This document shows positions 1 to 7,136 of a DNA stretch of 12,908 bases, piece by piece. The DNA comes from Candidatus Aerophobota bacterium. Lineage in GTDB: Bacteria; Aerophobota; Aerophobia; Aerophobales; AE-B3A. How positions within the stretch are numbered: the first letter of the stretch is position 1; every line of letters starts with the position of its first letter. Under the pieces are notes generated by a model. The model was not told the DNA's origin. It did not search any database and worked only from the letters and a program-made list of their open reading frames with translations. The stretch is taken from NCBI GenBank assembly GCA_030610725.1, contig JAUWRE010000006.1, positions 1 to 12,908 on the forward strand, read 5' to 3'. Made by a program: the position numbers and the translations under genes.

Positions 1-1006
1 GCTATTGGGGAAATTTCCCGCAATATCGCTCACCTTAAGAGAAAGGAATCTTTGGCCAAGAAATTTCAGGAAAGATGGAGAACTCTAACTCACAATGCTC
101 CTCATTTAATAATCACCATAGACAGACAGGGAGTGATTACCTTTGTAAATCAAAGGATAAAGCAACTTCTAGGTTATGATGTTGAGCAGATCATAAATAG
201 CTCCCTGTCGACCCTTGTCAGTGATCAAGACTGGGAAGCTGTTGCCAAAGATATCATGGAGGTAACTAGTAAGGATCAGATGAAATCTTGTGTCTATCGA
301 CTTAAACAGAAAAACGGCTCAATAGCTATCTATGCTATGGATTGGTCTCCTTTGAGAGAATCCTCGGGAAAAATAGTGGGTGCAGTGGGGATGGCCACAG
401 ATATTACCAGAGAAAAAGAAAAAGAGGCAGAGCTCGTTCAGTCACAGAGACTTGAGGCCCTGGCAGATTTAGTAGGTGGGATAGCCCATCATTTCAACAA
501 CCTGATGACTGTTATTGTTCTGGAAGCTGACCTCATAGGTAAGGAGATAAGGAAACAAGGGAATGAGGTAATTGAGGAGATAATTGAGAAAAGATTAAAA
601 TCAATCAGCGAATCTTGTTTTCGAGGCACACAGAAAATAGATCTAATTCTGGAGTTCATAGAGGGGCTCTCTGGTAAACAATTTCTGATGATAGACATTG
701 ATGAGGTTGCTAAACAAGTGCTGAGTCAGGTCTCAGTCTATCTTAGAGCTAAGGCTATTCAGATAAATACCAAATGGGGTAAGGTTCCTCAAGTTTTGGG
801 TTGTTCCTCCCAGTTGCGCAAAGCTCTAATAGAAATACTGATGAATGCCATCGAGGCTATGCCTAAGGATGGAAAGCTTGATGTAAAAACGGAAATGAAA
901 AATGGTTATGCCACCTTGTCTATTGCTGACTCAGGAAGCGGAATGTCTGAGGATGTTCAAAAGAAAATGTTTGAGCCTTTCTTTACCACCAAAGAACCTA
1001 CCAGGA
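1..1006 (+). repeat. Direct gene-sized repeat, left copy (kinase paralogue)
   Basis: This stretch aligns along its whole visible length with 11915-12908 in the same orientation. The offset is 11914 bases up to the 12-base duplication at 569-592 and 11902 after it. Long runs are identical (for example around the H-box and the segment coding GKVPQVLGCSSQLRKAL), but synonymous and conservative changes are scattered throughout. By eye the proteins are a little over four-fifths identical. This looks like an old gene duplication rather than a recent insertion event. Confidence 0.9.
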
Positions 1007-1149
1007 ACGGTTTGGGAGCAACAGTTGCTTATGGAATATTGAAGAACCATGGTGCAAAAATAAAGGTCTTTTCTGCTCCAGAAAAAGGCACCACCTTTGT
1101 TATCAATCTGCCCATGAAGCAGATGCCAAGATGTGGAGGAGAGAATTAG
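1..1149 (+). CDS. PAS-domain sensor histidine kinase, C-terminal part (5' end outside window)
   Basis: The reading frame is open from base 1 and encodes 382 residues before the TAG-type end, so the true start lies upstream. A TTG at 52 is internal, because the right-hand paralogue (11549 onward) has matching protein on both sides of that point. Visible order: end of a first PAS domain, a full PAS domain (about bases 85-420), a HisKA dimerisation/phosphoacceptor segment with H-box GGIAHHFNNLMT (phospho-His codon 487-489), and an HATPase_c domain with N-box (MNAIEAM), G1 box (ADSGSGM), F-box (FEPFFTTKE) and a G2-like stretch (NGLGATVAYG). The residue after the phospho-His is His, not the usual Asp/Glu. 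No membrane segment is visible, so a cytoplasmic kinase is likely. It probably autophosphorylates and passes phosphate to a response regulator that is not in the window. Compared with the right copy it carries a 12-base tandem duplication at 569-592. Confidence 0.93.
   Translation, partial: AIGEISRNIAHLKRKESLAKKFQERWRTLTHNAPHLIITIDRQGVITFVNQRIKQLLGYDVEQIINSSLSTLVSDQDWEAVAKDIMEVTSKDQMKSCVYRLKQKNGSIAIYAMDWSPLRESSGKIVGAVGMATDITREKEKEAELVQSQRLEALADLVGGIAHHFNNLMTVIVLEADLIGKEIRKQGNEVIEEIIEKRLKSISESCFRGTQKIDLILEFIEGLSGKQFLMIDIDEVAKQVLSQVSVYLRAKAIQINTKWGKVPQVLGCSSQLRKALIEILMNAIEAMPKDGKLDVKTEMKNGYATLSIADSGSGMSEDVQKKMFEPFFTTKEPTRNGLGATVAYGILKNHGAKIKVFSAPEKGTTFVINLPMKQMPRCGGEN
569..592 (+). repeat. 12-bp imperfect tandem duplication inside left kinase
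   Basis: TAATTGAGGAGA (569-580) is followed directly by TAATTGAGAAAA (581-592). The right kinase has only one unit at the matching place (NEVIEERLK against NEVIEEIIEKRLK). The extra four residues fall some 25-30 residues after the phospho-His, near the turn between the two helices of the dimerisation hairpin. Confidence 0.8.
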
Positions 1150-1174
1150 AAAGCAAGACCAAATGGGAGCAAAG

Positions 1175-1285
1175 ATGAAACCTGCGCTCTCCATTGCTGT
1201 TTTAGTTATAGTTAGTGTTGAATGTATGGTAGCTGTTCAAATATCTCTTTCTCAGTCGAGTTCTTTAACTCAACTTCCCGAATGA
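1175..1285 (+). CDS. Possible 36-residue hydrophobic small protein
   Basis: An ATG follows a GGGAG motif (1165-1169) at 5-base spacing and opens a 36-codon frame ending in TGA. The peptide starts MKPALSIAVLVIVSV and has one hydrophobic stretch at about residues 4-22, followed by a polar Ser/Gln-rich tail. It could be a single-pass membrane peptide or a secreted peptide with a signal sequence. It sits between the left kinase and the glycosyltransferase and occupies most of that gap. I do not recognise a family. A chance ORF cannot be excluded at this length. The best support is the SD spacing and the Lys-plus-hydrophobic start. Confidence 0.35.
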   Translation: MKPALSIAVLVIVSVECMVAVQISLSQSSSLTQLPE

Positions 1286-1322
1286 CTCATGGGGATAGAA
1301 AGCTAAAATATAAGGATCAAAA

Positions 1323-2831
1323 ATGACTTTGACCACTATCCTTCTTTACTTGGTGATGATCTTGTTTGGAGTCGGGGTGGTAAACCTCTATCGCCATCTC
1401 CTTGATATGTACCGATTTGAAAAGACATATTTGAAAAAACCAGATATCGACGTGAGAAACGTACTGGCAAAAGCATTTCGTAATGGGGGTCTACCCTATT
1501 TTACCATCATGGTTCCGGCCAGGGAAGAAGTGGGAGTGATAGAGAATACTATCAGGAGATTAGAGCAATTCGACTATCCCAAATATAGCTATGAAATATT
1601 AATTATTACCGATGAAAGGGAGGCACTTAGTAATCCTGGCGAGAATACTACCAATGTTGCGCGAATCGTAGCCCAGGAATTAAACGAAAAATACCACAGA
1701 GAATTTGTTAAAGTTGCTGTGGTGCCAGTGGCATTTGACGGTTATTACTCTGGTCAGATAAACGGAGAAAACAATCGGTCCACCAAAGGAAGGGCATTGA
1801 ATTGGGGCTTAAGACAAATACCAGATCATGTTGACATGATAGGTGTCTATGATGCGGACGCCAGGATACACCCTCATCTACTAAAGTTTGTAGCCTCCAG
1901 GAGGCTGGAACTAAATATTGATGTAATCCAGGGACCGGTCTATCCAGTCTCTAACTACCATAAAGTTACCACAGTTCCACACTTTGCCGGTTTACATCTT
2001 GCCTGGTGGCATAGAAGCTCCTATCCAAAGCTGGGAAAAGAAAAGAAGAAGCTGCAATTCCTGGCGGGCACTAATTACTTTATTGACAAAGACCTGATAA
2101 GACGAATCGGGGGCTGGGATTATGAAGCATTGACCGAGGATGCCGAACTTGGCTTAAGGCTCTATTCCCAGGAAAAAAGATTCGCCAAGTGGCATCCTTA
2201 TGAGGAGATTGAACAAAGCCCCAAAAACTTCCGGGCCTTCTTTCACCAGAGAAGAAGATGGGCCGAAGGCTTCCTACAATTAGTTCCCCAAATCAGGAAA
2301 ACCAAGATGCCGAAATGGGATAGATTGAGTATTTTATCAAGGATTTATACCGCCCCGCTAGTCTGGGTGTTTACGGAAGTTGGTCCCATTCTCGGTCCAA
2401 TATTATATTTTACTCACATTTACAATAAAATTCCAGCTTCACTGCCCTTAATGATATACTCTTATACTCTGCTATTCGGGTCAATTTCTTATCTGGCCTT
2501 ATACCCCCTAATGTACCACAAATTATACCAATACATTGAACCGAAACCGGCCAAATCTAAACGGCTGCTGCAATATGCAAAATTAGGCCTGCTGACCATT
2601 CCTTACTGGTTACTGCAGGCTCTACCCGAAATGAGTGCTATGAAAAGGTATCTATTGAGCCAGAAAACCATGGTATGGGAAAAAACTGAAAGAACCGATG
2701 AAAGGGTCCCTGGCTCTAAATTACCAGATAAATTAGCAGAGAAAGTATTTAAGGACACCGATTCAAGGGATAACTGGACAAGAATATGGCGGCAAAATCA
2801 GCAGTTTCACATAAGGAGGGCATCAAAATGA
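1323..2831 (+). CDS. Membrane processive family-2 glycosyltransferase (polysaccharide synthase)
   Basis: Predicted 502-residue inner-membrane polymerase of the cellulose/chitin/PgaC-like GT2 group, which links sugars from a nucleotide donor on the cytosolic side and usually extrudes the chain. Visible order: one N-terminal membrane helix (about 4-22); a GT-A domain with the PAREE region (65-69), Asp97 (ITDER), the metal-binding DAD at 177-179, TED at 271-273 (probable catalytic base) and the processivity motif QRRRW at 309-313; then three hydrophobic helices (about 341-363, 372-396, 414-432) and a polar tail. An AAGGA SD site at 1312-1316 lies 6 bases before the ATG. The stop overlaps the next start (ATGA at 2828-2831), so translation is probably coupled to the epimerase. 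The sugar specificity cannot be read from sequence. The neighbouring epimerase and uridylyltransferase favour an N-acetylhexosamine such as ManNAc or GlcNAc. Confidence 0.9.
   Translation: MTLTTILLYLVMILFGVGVVNLYRHLLDMYRFEKTYLKKPDIDVRNVLAKAFRNGGLPYFTIMVPAREEVGVIENTIRRLEQFDYPKYSYEILIITDEREALSNPGENTTNVARIVAQELNEKYHREFVKVAVVPVAFDGYYSGQINGENNRSTKGRALNWGLRQIPDHVDMIGVYDADARIHPHLLKFVASRRLELNIDVIQGPVYPVSNYHKVTTVPHFAGLHLAWWHRSSYPKLGKEKKKLQFLAGTNYFIDKDLIRRIGGWDYEALTEDAELGLRLYSQEKRFAKWHPYEEIEQSPKNFRAFFHQRRRWAEGFLQLVPQIRKTKMPKWDRLSILSRIYTAPLVWVFTEVGPILGPILYFTHIYNKIPASLPLMIYSYTLLFGSISYLALYPLMYHKLYQYIEPKPAKSKRLLQYAKLGLLTIPYWLLQALPEMSAMKRYLLSQKTMVWEKTERTDERVPGSKLPDKLAEKVFKDTDSRDNWTRIWRQNQQFHIRRASK
2813..2820 (+). 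promoter_or_regulatory. Ribosome binding site that sets the epimerase start
   Basis: AAGGAGGG lies 7 bases before the ATG at 2828, inside the last codons of the glycosyltransferase gene. It decides in favour of 2828 over the in-frame ATG at 2786, which has no such site and would prepend 14 residues translated from the overlap. Confidence 0.85.
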
Positions 2832-4126
2832 AATTTTGGGAAGATTCTGCTAAGGAACTGCCAGATATCAGGTCAGGAAGAATAAGCTCATATGGAATAA
2901 AATATGCGATAGTTCTGGGTACACGACCAGAAATAATAAAAATGGCTCCCATCATCAAGGAACTCAAACAGCGAGGCATTCAGCACATAGTCATTCACTC
3001 TGGCCAGCACTATTCACCAACTATGGATTCAAATATCTTTAAAGATTTAAATCTTCGACAGCCTGATTACAATCTTAGAATTGGTTCAGATTCTAGAGAG
3101 AAGCAGATAGAAAAAATTAGGAAAAGCCTTATAAGAGTACTCAGACATGAAGAACCAGATATTGTTCTGGTGCAGGGAGACACAAACACTGTGCTGGCAG
3201 GTGCTTACGCTGCACTCGATCTAGGTATAGAGGTAGGGCATGTAGAGGCAGGCTTGCGCTCTTATGATAGGAGAATGCCTGAAGAAAAAAATAGGGTCCT
3301 CACAGACTCTATTTCGGATTATTTATTTGCACCAACCTGTCAATCAAAAGAAAATCTGCTAAGAGAAGGATTTAAAGAAAAAAATATATATGTTACGGGT
3401 AACACTATTGTGGATGCAATCTTTCAGAATCTAAGTACGGTCAGTGGTAATTCTCATATTGCAGACAAATTGAGGCGAAGATTAAATACTCCAGAATATA
3501 TTCTTCTAACCTTACATAGACCAAGTAATGTTGATTCCGGAGCGCAACTAAGTAGAATCCTAAGAGAAATAGCCAAGATACCTGTAAAATACGATTTAGA
3601 GATAATATTTCCCATACACCCCAGAACAAGAAAGATGATTTCTAAATATCAGCTCTGGAAAATGATTGCCAGAACCCAGGGGATACTGGCCACCAAAGCC
3701 ATAGATTTTCTTGATTGCTTGGAGCTCGAATCCAAGGCAAGACTTGTCATGACTGATTCCGGTGGTCTGCAGGAAGAATCTTGTATCCTGGGAGTTCCCT
3801 GCATAACTCTAAGGGAAAACACGGAAAGGCCAGAAACCCTTAAAGTCGGAAGTAATATTCTAATAGGCAAAGAATATGACAGACTGCTGGATTATGTTGG
3901 TGAATCGCTGAAAAAAGGAAACGGCTGGAAGAATCCCTACGGGGACGGCGAAGCTGCCCAGAAAATCGTCAGGATAGTTCAGTATAGCTGGCGCCGACGA
4001 GGACATCGAAAAGAGAATTCTGAACTAGTCGGCAAAGCCCTTTTCACTCCTCGAATGTCTGGAGAGAAAAGCCTATTGTTGGCCGAGCCTCAAAGAGCAA
4101 GTCATTCTCTCAAAACTGGCACTTGA
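2828..4126 (+). CDS. wecB: UDP-N-acetylglucosamine 2-epimerase (non-hydrolysing)
   Basis: 432 residues, cytosolic. The family interconverts UDP-GlcNAc and UDP-ManNAc. Family marks in order: GTRPEIIKMAP from residue 31, SGQHYS near 58, QGDTNT with Asp118, HVEAGLRS with Glu140, MPEEKNR (Glu152/153), TLHRPSN with His230, FPIHPR near 261, and TDSGGLQEES from 309. The Asp, Glu, Glu and His positions match the catalytic residues known for E. coli WecB. The usual HRREN/HRAEN sequence is HRPSN here. The protein is longer than the usual roughly 380 residues: about 23 extra residues precede the first strand, and a basic, Ser-rich tail of about 45 residues follows the normal end. Neither extension resembles a domain I know. 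The start is coupled to the glycosyltransferase stop (ATGA). The context implies a dedicated supply of UDP-ManNAc for the polymer. Confidence 0.95.
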   Translation: MKFWEDSAKELPDIRSGRISSYGIKYAIVLGTRPEIIKMAPIIKELKQRGIQHIVIHSGQHYSPTMDSNIFKDLNLRQPDYNLRIGSDSREKQIEKIRKSLIRVLRHEEPDIVLVQGDTNTVLAGAYAALDLGIEVGHVEAGLRSYDRRMPEEKNRVLTDSISDYLFAPTCQSKENLLREGFKEKNIYVTGNTIVDAIFQNLSTVSGNSHIADKLRRRLNTPEYILLTLHRPSNVDSGAQLSRILREIAKIPVKYDLEIIFPIHPRTRKMISKYQLWKMIARTQGILATKAIDFLDCLELESKARLVMTDSGGLQEESCILGVPCITLRENTERPETLKVGSNILIGKEYDRLLDYVGESLKKGNGWKNPYGDGEAAQKIVRIVQYSWRRRGHRKENSELVGKALFTPRMSGEKSLLLAEPQRASHSLKTGT

Positions 4127-4130
4127 AAGA

Positions 4131-4148
4131 AGGCCCACTTTTGGGCCT
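4131..4148 (+). promoter_or_regulatory. Perfect 7-bp hairpin just after the epimerase stop
   Basis: AGGCCCA (4131-4137), loop CTTT, TGGGCCT (4142-4148) form a perfect GC-rich stem in an otherwise AT-rich gap. No T-run follows (GGCCCCTC comes next), so it is not a standard intrinsic terminator. It could be an mRNA stability or processing element that sets different expression of the cytosolic genes upstream and the exported enzyme downstream. Confidence 0.5.
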
Positions 4149-4197
4149 GGCCCCTCTAACAAGAGCAGGACCTTTAACTAGTAGATTATCGGAAAAT

Positions 4198-4204
4198 AAA
4201 GGAG
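4198..4204 (+). promoter_or_regulatory. Ribosome binding site that sets the deacetylase-hydrolase start
   Basis: AAAGGAG lies 8 bases before the ATG at 4213. The alternative TTG at 4123, overlapping the epimerase stop, has no SD and would put 30 polar residues ahead of the signal sequence. Confidence 0.8.
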
Positions 4205-4212
4205 AAAATAAG

Positions 4213-7032
4213 ATGATTGAAAACGATATAGCCCGCACGGTCAATAGCAACTGGAAAATCAGAAGGAAGTATCTTTTAATTATCAGTATTATTCCCTCCT
4301 ACATTCTACTTCTAGCAGCTAGCTTAGTCTTATTTTCGAACACCGCATTGGCAGCTTGGATAAGCGAGGCAGGCTCGTACCTTAACCAGGAATATGCACC
4401 GGAAATGCAAATGGAATTAGAGGAAGCTGGCTACTCCACTGACATGGCAAAAGTAGAAAGCGAGGGCAAGGAATTTGCAGGAGCAATTGTGGATGTGAAT
4501 GGCAGTCTGAAAGAAGTGCAGAATGTCGGGACGGCGCTTGTGCAAAAAGGATTAACAGAAGAACCCAGCCCTATTGCAGATGAAAAAGATACCGATTTAT
4601 TAGAGATTTTAGGTAAAAAACGTTATCTTCCCCGAAAGACTACTGAGACCAATCCCAAAATAGAAGATGTTCTTTTGTTGTACACCGAGCCTCTGCAGAA
4701 TCAAATAAATCCCCTTACTACTTGGGAAAGGGCTCAAATGTTCAAAGATTTGGTGGCTTCTCACTGGAGTCTTAATATCTATATGAAATTGGCTTCAGAG
4801 TATGAGCAGGGAGATATTGATGATTTTGACGTTTTAATGTACATCGGTGAGAATTATCTTAGCAAGATTCCGAAATCGCTGATAAATGATGTTAATAATA
4901 CAGACAAAGAAATCCTCTGGATTAACTACTATCCCTGGGAACTGGATAGTCGAAAACTTGGTTTCAAGGTTTCTGGTGCCCATTCCTTTGATTTTGATAG
5001 AATCAGCTACCGAGGCTATGATTTCAAGTTAAATCCTACGGATACTTCACTGGTCGAGGTCATAGACCCAAAGAAGGCCAAAGTACTAGCATGGTTAGTT
5101 GATAATGAAAGTGGAAAGAGTATTCCGGCAATGGTAAATGCGAATGATAATTTCCTGTATGTTTCCTACCTACCACTTGCTGTCCCCTATCTGGATGAAC
5201 CAATTCCCTTCTTCAATGCCTTGCATGAAACCTTTGGTCATCATGAAAAAGTCTCAAAGGTACTTCTCAGACTGGAAGACATATATCCCGAATCAGATTT
5301 TGACGACCTGGCAATGATTAATGAATTTTTGAAAGAAAAGAAGGTCCTACCTCACCTTGCAGTAATTCCTGTTTATGTTAACCCAGAAGAGAATATAAAT
5401 ACAAGTATTCTGGATAGACCTCAATTAATAAATGTTCTCAAAGATATTCTATCAGATAACGGCACATTGGTCTTGCACGGATATACTCATCAGTATGATG
5501 GGGTGACCGGGATTGATTATGAATTCTGGGATGAATCCAAGAATAAGCCTGTGGAAGAAGATAGCGAAGAATTTGTTCAAGAGAGAGTAATAAGTGCTTT
5601 GAATATTTTGAGAAATGCAGGACTTAGCACAGACATATGGGAAACTCCCCATTATACAGCAAGTGACCTGGATTATAAAGTTTTTGAAAGAATCTTCCCA
5701 ATCATATATGATTCGAGACACGGTATCAATGTGCCCTTCGTCTTCCGGAGGGGTAATACTACTTTTAGTCCCATTGATCTGGGTTACGTGTTTTCCACCC
5801 CATCTATGGACAAAATAATAGCTGACGCTAGAAAGATTCATGATTGCTTTGAAGACCCGTCAATATCTTTTTTTTGGCATCCTTATCTAACCGGAAATGA
5901 AGAACTGGGAATAGCAGCCCTGGAGAAAATCATTGATTCCTTAACGGAAATTGGGTATCAATTCCATTCTATTTATGATTTGCTTCAAAAAGAAAGGTCA
6001 TTCCAGGAGAAAATAGTCCTGGCCAAAACGAGTTTCCAAAAGGGAGTGACCTTACCTTCATATTCAAAAGATAAGTATTTCTCCTCCCAGATAAACGAGG
6101 AGCTTGATCATTTGGCAGATATCGGAGCAGAATGGGTGAGAATTCAGACTTTTCTTTACCAAAACAACATTCACTCTTCCTCAATATTTGTGCATGGGGA
6201 TAAAACCGCTTCTGATGAGTCTTTAGAATATATTATCAATAAGCTACACCAAAATAATTTTAAGGTTCTTCTGGAGCCGGTGGTAGGTCTTGAGCACACA
6301 GAAAGCGGCGAATGGATGGGGACAATCGCACCGGACAATTGGGATAGTTGGTTTGAGAGCTATAATAATCTTATCGAGCATTACGCAAAACTAGCTCAAA
6401 AGAATGAAGTGGAACAGTTTGTGGTTGGTGTGGAACTAAATTCCACTCACCGATTCAAGGAGAAATGGGAACAAATCATCAGTAATGTTAGAAAACATTA
6501 CCAGGGGTTGACTATTTTTGTTGCTAATTTTGATGCTTATGAAACGGTCTCTTTCTGGGATAAATTGGATGCTATCGGCATGAATTTCTACTTTCCCATA
6601 AATCGGAGAGATGATTTGTATCTGCCGTGGTCTGAAGTCAAAGATGATTATAATGACCCTTCCTACGAAGACCTGCTGGAAGGATGGCAATTATGGGTCG
6701 ATACCTTAGATAGATGGCAAGAAAAGATAAATAAACCCATGGTGGTAACCGAAATTGGCTACGCCAGTCAGACAGGTTGTACATATCAGCCCTGGTCCTG
6801 GTACCTGGGAGAAGCTAATTATGAGGAGCAATACCTTGCTTATAAAGCGTTGTTTGAAGTTTGGGGTAGGAAGCAGGTCATAGATGGTAAGTTTGATAAC
6901 GGAAACTACATCCAGGGCATCTATTTTTTCGGTTGGAATAGTGAAAAACCTGAGAATGATCGAAGTTATATCCCTTCTGAGGCGGCAAAATCAATCATCA
7001 GAGAATGGTTTAGACCAAGCGATACTAGTTGA
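4213..7032 (+). CDS. Exported two-domain enzyme: DUF2334-like polysaccharide deacetylase + GH113-like glycoside hydrolase
   Basis: 939 residues from ATG 4213. A basic stretch (KIRRKY, 15-20) and a long hydrophobic core lead to ALAAW at 45-49, a plausible signal-peptidase I site, so the protein should act outside the cytoplasmic membrane. Residues 50-235 are unassigned. Residues about 235-345 look like the all-beta segment that precedes DUF2334 domains. The deacetylase-like domain (about 345-600) has RLEDIYP (353-359, in place of the usual DD-type motif), an intact HGYTH metal motif (422-426), ETPHY (476-480) and WHPY (555-558). Residues about 607-935 resemble a GH113 TIM barrel: VGVEL with probable acid/base Glu741 and VVTEIGYAS with probable nucleophile Glu847. 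The domain pairing parallels PgaB (deacetylase then hydrolase) with unrelated hydrolase chemistry. It probably deacetylates and/or cuts the polymer made by the upstream synthase. GH113 members known to me act on beta-mannan, so the true substrate here is uncertain. Confidence 0.85.
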   Translation: MIENDIARTVNSNWKIRRKYLLIISIIPSYILLLAASLVLFSNTALAAWISEAGSYLNQEYAPEMQMELEEAGYSTDMAKVESEGKEFAGAIVDVNGSLKEVQNVGTALVQKGLTEEPSPIADEKDTDLLEILGKKRYLPRKTTETNPKIEDVLLLYTEPLQNQINPLTTWERAQMFKDLVASHWSLNIYMKLASEYEQGDIDDFDVLMYIGENYLSKIPKSLINDVNNTDKEILWINYYPWELDSRKLGFKVSGAHSFDFDRISYRGYDFKLNPTDTSLVEVIDPKKAKVLAWLVDNESGKSIPAMVNANDNFLYVSYLPLAVPYLDEPIPFFNALHETFGHHEKVSKVLLRLEDIYPESDFDDLAMINEFLKEKKVLPHLAVIPVYVNPEENINTSILDRPQLINVLKDILSDNGTLVLHGYTHQYDGVTGIDYEFWDESKNKPVEEDSEEFVQERVISALNILRNAGLSTDIWETPHYTASDLDYKVFERIFPIIYDSRHGINVPFVFRRGNTTFSPIDLGYVFSTPSMDKIIADARKIHDCFEDPSISFFWHPYLTGNEELGIAALEKIIDSLTEIGYQFHSIYDLLQKERSFQEKIVLAKTSFQKGVTLPSYSKDKYFSSQINEELDHLADIGAEWVRIQTFLYQNNIHSSSIFVHGDKTASDESLEYIINKLHQNNFKVLLEPVVGLEHTESGEWMGTIAPDNWDSWFESYNNLIEHYAKLAQKNEVEQFVVGVELNSTHRFKEKWEQIISNVRKHYQGLTIFVANFDAYETVSFWDKLDAIGMNFYFPINRRDDLYLPWSEVKDDYNDPSYEDLLEGWQLWVDTLDRWQEKINKPMVVTEIGYASQTGCTYQPWSWYLGEANYEEQYLAYKALFEVWGRKQVIDGKFDNGNYIQGIYFFGWNSEKPENDRSYIPSEAAKSIIREWFRPSDTS

Positions 7033-7136
7033 GAAGTATTAGCGGCAAATTAGCTATTAGTGCACACAATTATACAACCAATATGGAGAGTTCCGTCAAT
7101 CGTTACTAAGATACCGACGAAAAAGGAGAAGGATAG

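Noticed and set aside
52..1149. TTG at 52 as the start of the left kinase
   Set aside because: The frame is open to base 1 and the upstream residues match the interior of the right-hand paralogue, so this TTG is a Leu codon inside a longer gene.
1250..1275. Imperfect inverted repeat GTCGAGTT-CTTT-AACTCAAC as a terminator
   Set aside because: The stem has a mismatch, is AT-rich, and no T-run follows. It also lies in the possible small ORF.
2786..2830. ATG at 2786 as the epimerase start
   Set aside because: It has no SD and would overlap the glycosyltransferase by 46 bases. The ATG at 2828 has a strong SD at 7-base spacing and an ATGA overlap.
4123..4212. TTG at 4123 as the start of the deacetylase-hydrolase
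   Set aside because: It has no SD and would put 30 polar residues before the signal peptide. The ATG at 4213 has AAAGGAG at 8 bases.
5452..5841. 129-codon reverse-strand ORF
   Set aside because: It lies wholly inside the well-supported deacetylase-hydrolase gene, shows no recognisable motif, and looks like a shadow frame.
7033..7136. Promoter before the uridylyltransferase (TTGAGA at 7029, TATACA at 7071)
   Set aside because: The two elements are not at a proper spacing to each other and neither has a good partner. A promoter here is plausible from the gap size but not supported by the bases.
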